A stretch of 64,000 nt of DNA, taken from NCBI RefSeq assembly GCF_030272615.1, contig NC_081410.1:257595533-257659532 (forward strand). The letters run 5' to 3'. Shown here piece after piece: positions 45,407 to 57,248 of this stretch; positions within the stretch are counted from its first letter, which is position 1, and each line of letters opens with the position of its first letter. The DNA comes from Cryptomeria japonica. Its lineage: Eukaryota > Streptophyta > Pinopsida > Cupressales > Cupressaceae. Made by a program: the position numbers and the translations under genes. The notes beneath the pieces were generated by a model, which saw only the letters and a program-made list of their open reading frames with translations, was not told the DNA's origin and ran no database searches.

Positions 45407-45700
45407 ATCTTATTGTAATCACATACTTATTGCAAAAGTATTATCTGACTGTGGGTAGGCTTCCCACCATGATTTTTCCTTTTACTGGGTTTTCCACGTA
45501 CAAATCCTGGTGTTATGTGTTGTGGATGGATCGTATTTGTTGTATTTGTTGTGTGATTTATGTTTGTGCTTAATAGATATATCTGTTATTCCAGTATTTG
45601 GTTTATGCATTCCAGTAAAAGTATTTGTGTGATTAAAGTTTCATAATATGTTGACAACTAGTTCACCCCTCCTCTCAGTTGTCCACCAGTTATCCTAACA
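45407..45700 (+). repeat. 3' LTR of Copia-D, second piece
   Basis: It resumes atcttattgtaatcacata after LTR-H, matching about 13910-14191 of the 5' LTR, and ends tatcctaaca at 45700. Relative to the 5' LTR it has a short tgtatttgt duplication near 45535. Confidence 0.83.
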
Positions 45701-46714
45701 GAAGGTTCACTACCTTACAATAACATTCAAACTACAATCCAGTTAAGCTGAACTAAAAGAATAGCATCTCCTAAAGCTTGATGATAGTTTTAGTTAAGCT
45801 CATTTGTCTACCCTGCAACAATATTTGCTCAATACATTACACCAAAAGATGAATTCTCTTATGCACACATACACCACTCTCTGATAATGTAGACATAACC
45901 ATCATACATAAATTACATAAATCTAGCACCTATTTATACAATTCATTAACCTTGACTACAAGGTCGGTCAAACCCTCAATACCTAATTACAAAATTACAT
46001 CACATGTACATAAATAAACCACCAAACCAATACAATGCCATAGATGAAATAGCATGGACCTAAATAAAATCCTTGAACATGCAACACCACCATAAATCTT
46101 GCCAAGATCAATCGCAACATGCCACACCACTGAAATACCACATAACACAAAGAATATCACCAGACCCATAAGGTCTTCAACAATGCGCACAATGATCAAT
46201 GTGGACCACCAAAACAAATAGGACATGATAAGGAAACATTATTAATCATGTTAAAACCATCCACAATTGCTGCACCAACACCACTTATTCAAATCTTCAT
46301 TGATCAACACGCTAACTCGCAAGAACACTCAACAACAACAATTTAGACTAGAAAGATAACTTGTGGAGCACCAAATCATGAACCATCTGAAATGAAGATA
46401 CACATGAACATCCAAAACACTTTCCCAAATCCGTATCTCAAGATATGATCATACCAGAACACAATGGATCAACCACCTAAACACTGCAACATTGAACACT
46501 AAAAACTAATCTTCATATCGAAATCCACAACTCGATCAAACACCACATAGCATCATGGAATCAATAAGTAAAGTTTATCTAGTTGATTTAGCATCCCAAC
46601 CAGATCAATTCTCTACAATCATGAGATTACCAAATAGCTCTCTGCAACACCAAAACACAGGAATATGTTGGCATCAATGACAACAACATATCCTAGCAGC
46701 AACAATATCCAACA
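45701..46714 (-). repeat. 5' LTR of Copia-C, second piece
   Basis: It starts gaaggttcactacc, the continuation expected from the Copia-J LTR (ggaaggctcactacc), and ends tatccaaca at 46714, where Gypsy-host sequence begins. Combined with 12652-12967 it gives a 1.33 kb LTR, similar in size to the Copia-J LTRs. Confidence 0.78.
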
Positions 46715-47600
46715 TCAAATAATTCTATCAAGTCGCAGATAGCACACTTGTATTGTTTCAACCTCTTGTAATTTGAGGAATATCTTGACCTAATTTGGGA
46801 TACAACCAATTCTAAATCACCCCATATTGTCAGAATTTTGAATCCCATGCTTGGTGGCTAGATTCAATCCCAAGAGCAAAGCCTCATACTCGGCCACATT
46901 ATTTGTTTAGTAAAACACCAAATAGGAAGAATACTTGAATGTCTTCCACTAGGTGCAATAAAGTTTACCCCAACTCTTGAACCCTCTTTTCTACATGCTT
47001 GATTAAAATACATTTGCCATAATCCTTCCTGATCACTCTTTATTTCCTTATTGATGGGGTATTTATTTTGAATAAGTGATTGAGGTGGTTCAACCTTGAA
47101 GCTACCCATATCAATATCACATAAACATATCATGTTTTTTTGGTGTATATTCTCAACTATGGTATCAGACCTTGATTCTCTTTCCAATTTGACCTCACTT
47201 CCATTCACTAGGATAGTGGCATAAGACAAGTCTAGTTGCACATTACCACCTACAATAGCAGTTCATTGTCTTGATAGCAACATGCCATAATTTAATTGGA
47301 CATCAACTACTGTCACATCAACTTTGTGGGTGGCTTTAGGGAAGTTAGCTAGGTTAACCTCTAAATCTTTGAGGATTCCTATCACTAGAATTGCTCTATT
47401 ATCCATGGCATAACATTTTCCATAATTACTATCAACTTATTTCCCTAACTCTTTCATGGATCCAAAGGGCATGATATTTATAGCAACACCAAAATCAATC
47501 ATACATTTTTTAACAAATTTGTTATTGATAAAAAAGGTCAAGTAAAATAGGTCACCCTAAGAAGGGTTCTTAGATATGGAAGTTCCTAATATACCTTAGG
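46715..47600 (-). pseudogene. Gypsy-host protease and archaeal-type RNase H, RT missing
   Basis: Read downward: CMIDFGVAINIMPFGSMKEL is the retropepsin site (near 47480), then VVDVQLNYGMLLSRQ and GGNVQLDLSYATILVNGS, which are Tat protease C-terminal motifs. Some 90 codons later comes LWQMYFNQACRKEGSRVGVN (first Asp of FDG is Asn), a frame change, and KILTIWGDLELVVSQIRSRY, then ICDLIELFD, cut by Copia-C. No RT motif (such as YVDD or the MPFGLKNA type) lies between. The close spacing means RT and RNase H were deleted, either in this copy or in its parent family. Confidence 0.75.
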
Positions 47601-48494
47601 GATTTTCATAACTTCATATTCAATATCATGTACATTAGCACTCTTGCTTTCTAAAGTTTTTTCATCCCTTTTAGTTATTTCAGACATATTTGCAACACTT
47701 GATATTAAAGATAAAGCATTATCTCTATGTTCCTCTATTTTCATCATTTCTAACAAAGGGACAAATATCTTTATTTGTGACAAATATCAAAAGAAAGTGT
47801 TCTAGGAATACCTGAAATAGCATCTTTATGTGTCACCTCTTTTGGTTTCTTATCCTTCTCCATTATGGTCAGGGGATTGGAAAGTATCTCTGCAGCAATC
47901 CCTTTGTCAAGATTTTTACCTCTTGGATTCGCTTTTGGGACATATTACTGAGTCTGATGAGTTTCAAGCACCTTATTCTTATCTTCATTGCCTTGGGGAG
48001 CAAGCTAAAGTTTGGGGAATAATATCTCTAATCTCTTCTTCAGTAGGTCTTCTCAAGTTCATCTCTTCTTGAGAAATGGGACATATTGCTTAGTGTGATG
48101 AGTTTCAAGCACCTTATTCTTATCTTCATTGCCTTGGGGAGTAGGCTGCAATTTGGGGTCTGACTCCTTGTCCTTGATGACTAGTCCTTTTGGCATTCCT
48201 TGATTGGGTATGGCACCTCTATCTCTTTAGTTGTAATCACTTTTAACTTGAGAAATTGGAGCTATAGTAAGTTCTCTAATCTCTTCTTCAGTAGGTCTCC
48301 TCAAGTTCATCTCCCCGGATTGGATATTAGCTGCATTTATCCTATAGTCATCCATATCTTCATCATCTAATAAAATATCTTGGTGTTATCCCCTACTCCA
48401 TTCTCTTTGATTATCAACATCAAGTTCTTCCCCATCCTCCTCAGAAGAGGCATACCCTGCATCTTCATTGCAAGTTCCAAGGGAAAGCATACTG
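47601..48494 (-). pseudogene. Gypsy-host gag-protease spacer region
   Basis: The minus-strand frame includes KIFVPLLEMMKIEEHRDNAL, SSVANMSEITKRDEKTLESK and, upstream, MDDYRINAANIQSGEMNLRR and PTEEEIRELTIAPISQVKS, an acidic, low-complexity linker typical between the Tat zinc finger and protease. Stops are frequent. It contains a partial tandem duplication (47939-48321). Confidence 0.65.
47939..48321. repeat. Imperfect tandem duplication in Gypsy-host linker
   Basis: The blocks gatgagtttcaagcacctta...ccttggggag and ctaatctcttcttcagtagg...caagttcatct each occur twice, in the same order: copy one about 47939-48078 and copy two about 48080-48321. Copy one lacks about 100 bases found in copy two. 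Confidence 0.8.
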
Positions 48495-49841
48495 TGTTGG
48501 CAACAATGCAGCAAACTGAGAGGGGGGGTTAATCAATTTCCATAAAAACTCATTGCAACTTAAACCACAAAATAGATGTGATAATTAATAGTTAAATAAT
48601 GAAACAACTCCACATCAATAACACACATAATACCAAGATTTTTGACGTGGAAAACTTGATTAAGGGAAAAAACATGGTGGGAACCTACCCACAATGAGGT
48701 AATACCCTATTAGGAGTAAATAAAAATATTACAATGGGTAATACACATACATTTAGGCACACTTCCTAGAGCTCACTGCTTAGAATAAGAAACCTAGAAA
48801 GGCTACAACCTTAAGTGAAGGCTCACTAACTTACAAAAGCATTCAAACAACAATCCAGACTACATGAACTGTGAAATAGCATCTCTATATGCCTGAGTAC
48901 AGTTTCGGTTAAACACACAGTCTGCTCTGCAACACACTCCTCTTCTTCACACTTTCGAAAGATCAAATCACTTGTTTGCACACTTACTCAATCACACACT
49001 CACAAATACAATGCAGACATACATCTTACATGATTATTACATTTTTTTATACAAACCCTCAACCTCTATTTCAAGGTCGGCTAAACCCTCAATACAAAAT
49101 AAAATAATAACCTCACACACTACAACAATACATGTGGACCAAAATTATATCATCTAAGACATGGTATGGACCTAAATTATTATCGCAAACACATAACACC
49201 TCCAACAATTACACCTCGATCATCTGCAACATGCTACAACCACCAAGAATATCGCATAACATGAAGAATGCCACCAAACAAAAAAAATCTTTAATAACAT
49301 GCACAAAAATCAACATGAACCACCAATACGCATAGAACATGATCTAGAGACATTCATAGGCAACGTGAATTGCACCACAACAACCGCAACAAATCGGATT
49401 ACCAAAATCATTATCATCTCTCTATTGGAGCTCAAGAACACCATCACACCTGACTGTCAACATGAATAATTTACTTGTGGACATCCAAATCATGAACCAA
49501 TCAAACTGGGGACACACATCAACATCCAGAACACATCACACACATTGGCATCAAAAAATATAGAAATTATGGAGCAATACAGAGCATAAACTAGATTACC
49601 AAATAACACAAACAATTGAATAACATCCTTAATACCGGATCACAAAGATCGATCAAAACATCATGCAAACCTCTATAAATGGGAATGAACCATCTACAGA
49701 CACCATACTGAAAACCTTTTAAAATGCATCACCTCATCTCTAACACACAGGCTAAACCAACTCATCCAACCAAACTGCAATACTGGAATATATAGAAGAA
49801 TATGTTGACATCAATGACAACACATCAACCAATATCCAATA
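48495..49841 (-). repeat. 3' LTR of Copia-J
   Basis: It starts tgttggcaacaatg. The inner end is ccaata where ccaaca is expected (C-to-T). It is 1347 bp against 1369 bp for the partner. Shared blocks include gacatcaatgacaacacatc and cctagagctcact. Confidence 0.85.
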
Positions 49842-50158
49842 ATCTCCCCCTTTGGCATTGATGGCAACATATGAATGTGAAAAATAGTCAATGCAAAGAG
49901 AGAAATAACTCATAACAATCTCCCTCAAAATCATAAGGATTAGCTCCAAGCAACTCAAAATACTTCAGGTTTTTTCACATGATTCTCTCCCCCTTTTACA
50001 TCAATGAAAAAGGCTCAGTAATCAAGATTCCCTCATTCACAAATCATGTGAACCTAATACCAACACTAACAACTCCCCCTGAGCAGAAGCCTCACTCATC
50101 AATCTGGATCATAAAATATCTCTATGAAGTTCACCGGAATGATGCAAATCCATGCACC
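49842..50158 (-). other. Copia-J 3' untranslated region and polypurine tract
   Basis: The minus strand reads gccaaagggggagatt directly before the LTR (tract at about 49842-49857); a second purine block, aaaagggggaga, lies near 49990 and a gctcaggggga block near 50080. No coding domain. Confidence 0.7.
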
Positions 50159-51720
50159 TTAGTTCTCATTAGGAGGGGCAATCACCCCTAACTTCTCTCT
50201 GAGATACTCAAAATTATCTTTAGGCAAAGGATTTCTAAAGATATCTGCAATCTGTTCCTTTGTAGATACACACTTTAATCTGACTTCTTTCTCATTCACA
50301 TTCTCTCTCGAGAAATGAAACTTGATTGATATATGCTTTGTTTTGGAATGTAACACCAGATTCTTTGAAATATTGATAGCACTTTAATTATCACAATGTA
50401 TAGAAATAGGCTCATTATAAATAACTCTTATATCCTTCAACATCTACTTCATACAAATTACCTAAGTACAATTTCTAGCAGTAACAATGTATTCAACCTC
50501 CACAGTAGATAAGGAAATAGCATTCTGCTTCTTGCTTGCCCAAGAGACCAACATCTTACCCAAAAAAAATGCACCACCAGTAGTACTCTTCTCGTCATCA
50601 ACATCACCTACCTAATTAGCATTTGTAAAAGCACTCAAAGTAAAGTCATCATTCTTAAAATACCACAAACCAAAATCAACTGTCCCTTTAAAATATCTGA
50701 ATATCCTTTTTATAGCAATAACATGAGATTCCTTAGGATCAGCTTGAAATCTAGCAGCATGACACACAACATTCATTATATGAGTTCTAGTCTAAATCAA
50801 ATACAATAAACCACCAATCATAGATCTATATCTGGTTTGATTAGATTTCAGTGAATCATCATCCTTTGTCAACTTACATCCGGTCACCATTGGTGTACCA
50901 ATAGGTTTAGAATCCTCAAAACCAAATTTCTTCAACAATTCCTTCACATAATTAGAGAGAGATGTGAAAATACCTTTATCCAACTGAGAAATTTGCAATC
51001 CTAGAAAGAATTTCATTTCACCGATCATAAACATCTCAAATTCATTATGCATTTCTTTAGCAAATTTCTTACATAGGCAATCATTTCCTCCAAAGATAAT
51101 GTCATCAACAAAAACTTCAACAATCAAGATGTTGTTTTGATCAATTTTGAAATAAAGATTATTGTCAGCAGTACCTTTATTGAATCCAATCTAGCATACC
51201 AAGCTCTAGTGGCTTGCTTCGATCCATACAATGCTTTCTTCAATCGAAAAACCATGTCCTTTTCATCTATCAGCTTAAATCCATCTAGTTGCTCAATGTA
51301 GACTTCTTCCAATTCACAATTAAGAAAAGTTGATTTGACATCCATCTGATAAACCTTGAAATCTTTGTGACCAGCATAGGCAAGAAATAATCTAATAGCT
51401 TCAATTCTAGCTATCGGAGCAAAAGTCTCCTCATAATCAATTCCTTCCATCTGCGAATATCCCTTACACACAAGTCTAGCTTTAATCCAAACAACTTCAC
51501 CCTATTCATTCAACTTATTCTAGAATACCCATTTAGTTCCAATTACATTTTTATCCTTAGGTATAGGAACAATAATCCATGTATTATTTTTCTCAATCTG
51601 ATTCAATTCTTCTTCCATAGCTTTAAACCAATTTTCATCTTTACAAGCTTCATCAACATTCTTAGGCTCAATCTTAGAAATTAAACAAATTTCTTCAGCT
51701 AGTCTTTTTCTAGTCATCAC
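50159..51720 (-). pseudogene. Copia-J reverse transcriptase and RNase H
   Basis: RT: NNTWIIVPIPKDKNVIGTKW, then [60 protein letters not shown], a frame change near 51124, and [16 protein letters not shown] with both catalytic Asp. FLGLQISQLDKGIFTSLSNY and TRYRSMIGGLLYL lead to RNase H, which is broken by several stops but ends KHISIKFHFSRENVNEKEVR and LPKDNFEYLREKLGVIAPP. The stop after NEN at 50159 is near the family's normal end. Confidence 0.85.
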
Positions 51721-52523
51721 ACCTTTATTCTTATCACCAATAATTTAATTTTTTGAATGATTCAACCTCACATACCTAGGAGTTTTAGGACTTTCTTGAA
51801 TTCTAGCCTCTTGATTTCTTTCTTCTATACTAGCATTTGCACCTTCATTCTCAAGCTTTTTTGGAGCAATCTGAACTTGACTTTGGGTTTGCACTTTCTT
51901 TCCTCTATCTGAACTAGCATCTTGATCATCAGAATCATATCCACAAGATTTAATATGTCTTATATTACCTTCATAAATGTTCACATTAACACTTTCAACC
52001 ATCTTTCTTAATCTTTTATTATAACATCGATAGGCCTTACTTTCAAGAGAATAACCAAGAAAGATTCCTTCATGACATCTAGCATCAAAATTTCCAAGAT
52101 CTTCGTCTCTTTTGATATATCACTTACTACCAAAAATTATTAAATATCTAACAATAGGAGCATGACCAAACCATAACTCATAAGAAGTCTTACTAGTATC
52201 ACCTTTGACATTTACTTGGTTAAGAGTGTATACAATAGTACTCACAGCTTCTCTCCAAAACACATGCAAAACATTTCCTTAATCATCATGGTTCTAGAAG
52301 CTTCTTGAACTATTCTATTATTCCTCTCTACAACACCATTCTATTGTGGTGTCCTAGGAGTAGATATTTGTCTCTTAACTCCATGCTCTTCACAATATGC
52401 ATTTATCTCACCGGAAGTGAATTCTCCACCTCTGTTAGATCTCGGACATTTCAGCTTCAACCCAGTCTCAATAAAATTTTGAACTTCTCCAATGCTTCAA
52501 AATTCTCCCTTAAGAAACTAACC
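51721..52523 (-). pseudogene. Copia-J integrase C-terminal part and linker
   Basis: Below LTR-K the minus-strand frame reads LRENFEALEKFKI, CPRSNRGGEFTSGEI (second catalytic Asp is Asn, codon 52434-52436), a stop in PQ(Q)NG, and the C-terminal part with YSLESKAYRCYNKRLRKMVE. The linker is acidic and Gln/Glu-rich. Removing LTR-K joins this to the integrase start at 56992. Confidence 0.8.
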
Positions 52524-55500
52524 TATAGTGTCCACCCTTGACTTGACCTATTTTGACTAGAGTTGACTTTTATTTCATGCTTGATATACTTATCTAGACT
52601 ATATTTGATGATTTGAATGATGATTACTCATGTGTTTCAGTTACTTACTATTGATGCTAGACACTATTGGACATATTCTATTTTGATGATCTGTATGGAT
52701 GATGATATTGTCACTATTGATCATGCAATTTGATGGATATATGTGCTCTATGGATTCCATATTCTTACTATGTGATGGAATATTGATAGATTAGATTTAT
52801 CATGGTTTTGATGATGATTATGATGACGCTAACCCTATTTCATGATTACATTTGATGAGATGTGTTTGATTATTGTTTGACTATCTTTGTGATAGGGATG
52901 ATTCCACATCACTCATTGCAAGCGGGATGTGTCGTTGCGATTCTCTATCACTTGCTTGTTCTATATATGTATATGTATATGTTGTATTACATTTTGTGGT
53001 TGCAGGACTTTGCAGGTACTAGACATCAACTCCACCTAGCTTCACAGGTCTGAGCATGTCTTTAGTTCCAATGTCTTGTGTGGTTGAGAGATGACATGAG
53101 TTCCCTTCACATACTCTACGTCTAAGATTGTCACTAGGCGCAATTTGTCATGTCAGTTGTCAGCTTGGCTCTTTCAGTTTGTGAGTATGGTTGATCTATT
53201 TGGCTATGTGGTTATTTTTGTTGTGGTTGACTATTTGATTATTTGATGTGTGATTTAATAGTTAGTAATATTTATTTTAATTATTTAATTTTATCTATTT
53301 GAGCATTTGATTATTTGATTTATGATTTTTAAAATTATAGTATCTATTTAATTAATAATTTTGTAAGGATTATTTAATTAACATTTAATATTTTATTGGT
53401 TTGAGTATTTAACTATTTAGTGCCTCATTTATTTAATTATGTTCTTCCCTTGTGATTATTTAATTAAATTAATTATAGCCTATGGTGGATTAAATATTAT
53501 TTCCTAAGTAGACTATAGTTTGCACATTAATATTTATATAGTGGAATAATAATATACTTGAGATAAAAAATAAATTAATCCCACTTATATCTTATATTAA
53601 ATTTTCACTTTCCTCACCTACCCTATTCTCCCATTGGTGGATTTCGAATGGGCAAAATGATTTTGAAAACTATAGGGTAAGGAAAAAAATATTCCAAAAA
53701 GGAATAATCCTATTGGTTGGAGGTTTAGGGTTTCTAGAGCTTTTCATGTTTTAATGGAATGCATGTGACTGTTCATGGGTTCCATTCTTTTTGCTTGAAT
53801 TCTTGGAGGCTTGTTTGGGCTTGGATTTGGTGGGAATTTGGCTTAGAGTGGAATTGCAAAAGCTTGTGGGCTCTCCTTCAACTACAAACCATCACACAGG
53901 TTGTAGGTTGGAGGCCTCTCCATTGGTTTCTTGTTTTTCTTTCAAAGTTTTAAAACTAGTTTTCTCCGTGTTTGATTTGTTTGGAAAAAAAAAGGATTTG
54001 GTTTATGCCTTCTCTTTAGTCTTGTTAGATTTGGAATGGGAAGCCATGGGATTCTAGATTCTTTTGCTTGGTTTATAGTTCTGGAAATAATGTGTCCTAT
54101 GCATTGTCGTGAATGTTCGACATGGGGAATGTCTTGTAGATTTTTTATAAGTCTTTTTATGCATTATATTAATAGATTTCTATTTTTTATCAAGGAGATT
54201 TTATTCTGGTAGATGAGTTCTTATGGAGATTGTGAATCTGGGAAATAGGAGAGTCTTTGTGAGCCATAGTCTGGCTCTACCGTAGGGGAGACTCACAAAA
54301 AAATTTCCCTTCTCATTTTCACTCATCCTCTTGTGTATGGATGTTTTTTTTATGTGGAATGTATTTTTAAATGCATTTGAGTCATATATTATCCTTGCTA
54401 TGTTTTAGATTCAAGGTTGTTGAGTATTGTCTTAGTTTTTTACTGTGTTGGAGATGTTCTTCCTCCAAAAGTCTGCATTATGTTTTCAATTGGAGTTTCT
54501 TGGGTGAATTTTATTATTTTATTTTGTTCACATATTCTCAAATTTTATTTTATGCCAATTCCAATGAGTATGAATACATCATATTTGGCTCATTATGTTT
54601 CAAGCAGTTTTGATCCCGCACTTTAGCAATTTTCTGCAAAATTTACACTCTTTTTCCTATGCACTAAAATAATCACCATATGCACTAAAATATCACCCAT
54701 ATGCACTAAAATATTAGTCATATGCACCACTTTAGAGAATGTATGTGCCATTCTATGTATTTTTTGGGTTTTGTCCAGTTTGAAGTCTATTTGATGTCAG
54801 TTGGATTTTGGGACATACGAGAGGCTTTTTGAGGGCATTTATGATATTGTCTAATGTTTATTTATGATTGGTGATGTCTTCATATGATTTATTTGTGAGT
54901 TTTGTAAGAATTTTACACCATTTGAGTTGTTTTTGCTTCCTCTCTTGTTGATGCACCAAGAGAGAAATTGAGATTCTTGTGATTTTGCGATAGCAAGTGA
55001 ATTGGCCTTGTTAAGACTATTTGATGACTCATTTCAGATTTGAATGTCTTTTCTTATGGCCCTTATGATGTTGTTTTGGCCAAGAGGCTCACTGGTTTTG
55101 GCTCTCATGTGTGACCTTTCACATGTTTCATGCTTATGAGATGAGATTGTTGGTTGCATATGGATTGCTTATGATTTTAGATTCATGTATGTTCTCAGTT
55201 TTGATTATGGTTTTGGAGCCTCTTGTGATTATTATTGTTTGGATCCATGTTAGGGGAAGTGGGATTTCTTGTGATGATCGAGGTCATGAGAGATAGGCTT
55301 GTATGAGGTTCCTTTTAAGGATGCATGAAGTATAGACCACCAGGGTACATTGGAGTTTACCTTGATTTGTAAATAAGTGATAACCTAATAATTGATGGGT
55401 TGGGTAGCTAGATTCATTAATAAGATTCTAAATTGATTTGAGCCTCATGACTTAGTCCTAGGGAGGATGTTTTAGGATAAGCATGAGAAGGCCACAAATA

Positions 55501-56986
55501 TGGTAAGCTAATCTCCCTTAGTCTCCCATAGGTTGAGATGGCTCCACATGTCCATCATGCTAGTGCCTTATGTTATTATGTTTTGAGGATGGCATGTGAT
55601 GACACTCCACTCCTACATGTGATTTCCTTGATGATTTATGATTATACCTTATTGAATGTATTCATGTCTTGTTGAAGTGTACACCTCTAGGAGTTTATTC
55701 TTGTTGTATTGTGTGAGTTCTTGCATGAGAGTCCTTGTGTGGTTAGTCTCTTTGGTTATAGGTGTTAGCTTAGGTTTAGAGTGTGTGTTGGGACCTTATG
55801 TCATCTCCTAGCATGGGGGGTGGTTCCTTTGGTTCCACATGGTTGGGTGGTTGGTCCTTTTTAGCCATTGGGATGTTATCTTGGATTCTTCTTGCGTGGA
55901 TGTGGATTCTTCTTCATGATGGACTATGGATATGCCTTGCAATAGATTTATGTAATTATATATGATGGAATCATGTAATGTAATATTCTTGTATGAAGTA
56001 GTTTGGAAACATTGAATTAGGAATAGCTATTCTCATGATGTAATTAATGTACTTGTAATTGTAAGAAGGTTGTAATTGGAAATTAGGATTATGTCATAAA
56101 CTGAAATGAAACAATAGAGATGTAATTTGTATTATTTTAAGGATGTGATCTATGTATCTTGGTATGAAAATGGTTTATGATTGAAATAGAAATGGATATG
56201 CATTGTGGTTTAATTGTGTCAATCTATGGAATGTTTAGAATGTAAATTAGAATGTAAAGGAACCTTAGAAGAGGTATATTCGTAAAGTATGATATGAATA
56301 TGTTGGAAGAAGCTAATTAGGTCTAGTGAAGATGAATAATTCCTATAGATACATTAAGATTATTGCTTTATGCATTTGGAATTAATGGTAAGGAAGATGA
56401 TCATGCTAGTAGTTGCAATTGAAATATGATTAATCGGATTAGTAAGGATGGATTATATCTATGCATTAGGATTGAATTATGATGAAAAGGAAAAGAGCAT
56501 GTAGATAGGAAATGTTGGGTTAAAATGCATTTGGATTTGGTGCATAAAATGAATATAGGATTATGGGGTTGTCTTGCATTTTAAAAGAAGGAATGTAACA
56601 TGCTAGTAGAATGGTAAATGGCATGCATATCATGATGGATAGATAATCTAGTAGGTTGCATATCTCCCAATTAGAAATTAAATATGATGCATTAAATTAA
56701 GATGGAGTATGTTTATCATGTGTGTAGGATGTCATTATGGTAGTTAATTAAGTAATGGTGTTGGAGTACCCTAGGAAAAGGTTAATGATGTTAAGTTATT
56801 TCTGCTTGCATAAGTAAATGAAATGTGTAATGATGTATGTCCATAATGGTTAAATGGTTAATGAATATAGTTAAATAGAGACATTTTGTGTTACATTAGT
56901 TGTTATTAGATGTTAATTAAAAAAAAATTATCTCCATTTGCATGTTAGATGTTTAGTTTCTCTAGGGTATTTTGGCAAGCATTACA
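52524..56986 (+). repeat. LTR-K, 4.46 kb solo-LTR-like insert in Copia-J
   Basis: It is flanked by perfect taacc duplications (52519-52523, 56987-56991) inside integrase. It ends tatagtgtccaccc (TG changed to TA) and gcaagcattaca; the plus-strand start and end resemble the minus-strand start and end of LTR-H (TGTARTG...GCATTACA). No coding domain, primer site or paired internal repeat is seen. Four TTGAC (W-box core) motifs lie in the first 45 bases. It contains a 21-bp repeat at 54659-54729. Confidence 0.68.
54659..54729. repeat. 21-bp tandem repeat in LTR-K
   Basis: There are three full units and part of a fourth, starting atgcactaaaat and ending cccat, caccat or gtcat. Confidence 0.85.
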
Positions 56987-56991
56987 TAACC

Positions 56992-57248
56992 CACATCATT
57001 CTTGAATAATCATCAATCAATAAAATGAAATACCTATCACCCTGCAAGCTTCTCACTCTATAAGGACCACACAGATCAATATGCACAAGATACAACAATC
57101 CATTAGAAATATAGTGTTTTCTCTTATAAGTAACTCTTGTCTGCTTCCCTAATTGGTATTCCTTACATACTAGATTAGAAGGCTATATTAAATTTGGTAG
57201 ATCTCTCACTACTTGAGTAGAACTTATCTTAACCATGCAATCAAAATT
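56992..57248 (-). pseudogene. Copia-J integrase, N-terminal part
   Basis: The minus strand carries the pre-integrase end after a stop at 57249, then CKEYQLGKQTRVTYKRKHYI and LLYLVHIDLCGPYRVRSLQG, and LIDDYSRMMWVM up to the LTR-K site. The first catalytic Asp is present. Confidence 0.8.

Larger units (their letters stand above)
12968..45700 (+). mobile_element. Copia-D, Ty1/copia element expanded by four insertions
   Basis: LTRs at 12968-14191 and 39971-45700 (the latter split) bracket the plus-strand order primer site, gag, protease, integrase, RNase H. Insertions are Gypsy-E, LTR-F, Copia-G and LTR-H. It lies in the LTR of Copia-C with target sites taagg (left) and gaagg (right), one mismatch. 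An original element of roughly 5 kb now spans 32.7 kb. Confidence 0.85.

Noticed and set aside
54659-54729. Short regular repeats as a possible CRISPR array
   Set aside because: Units are directly adjacent with no unique spacers, and the DNA is plant nuclear.
53700-56000. Several 60-90 codon plus-strand frames in LTR-K as possible host exons
   Set aside because: They are Phe/Leu/Trp-rich translations of T-rich LTR sequence without homology I can recognise or consistent splice sites.
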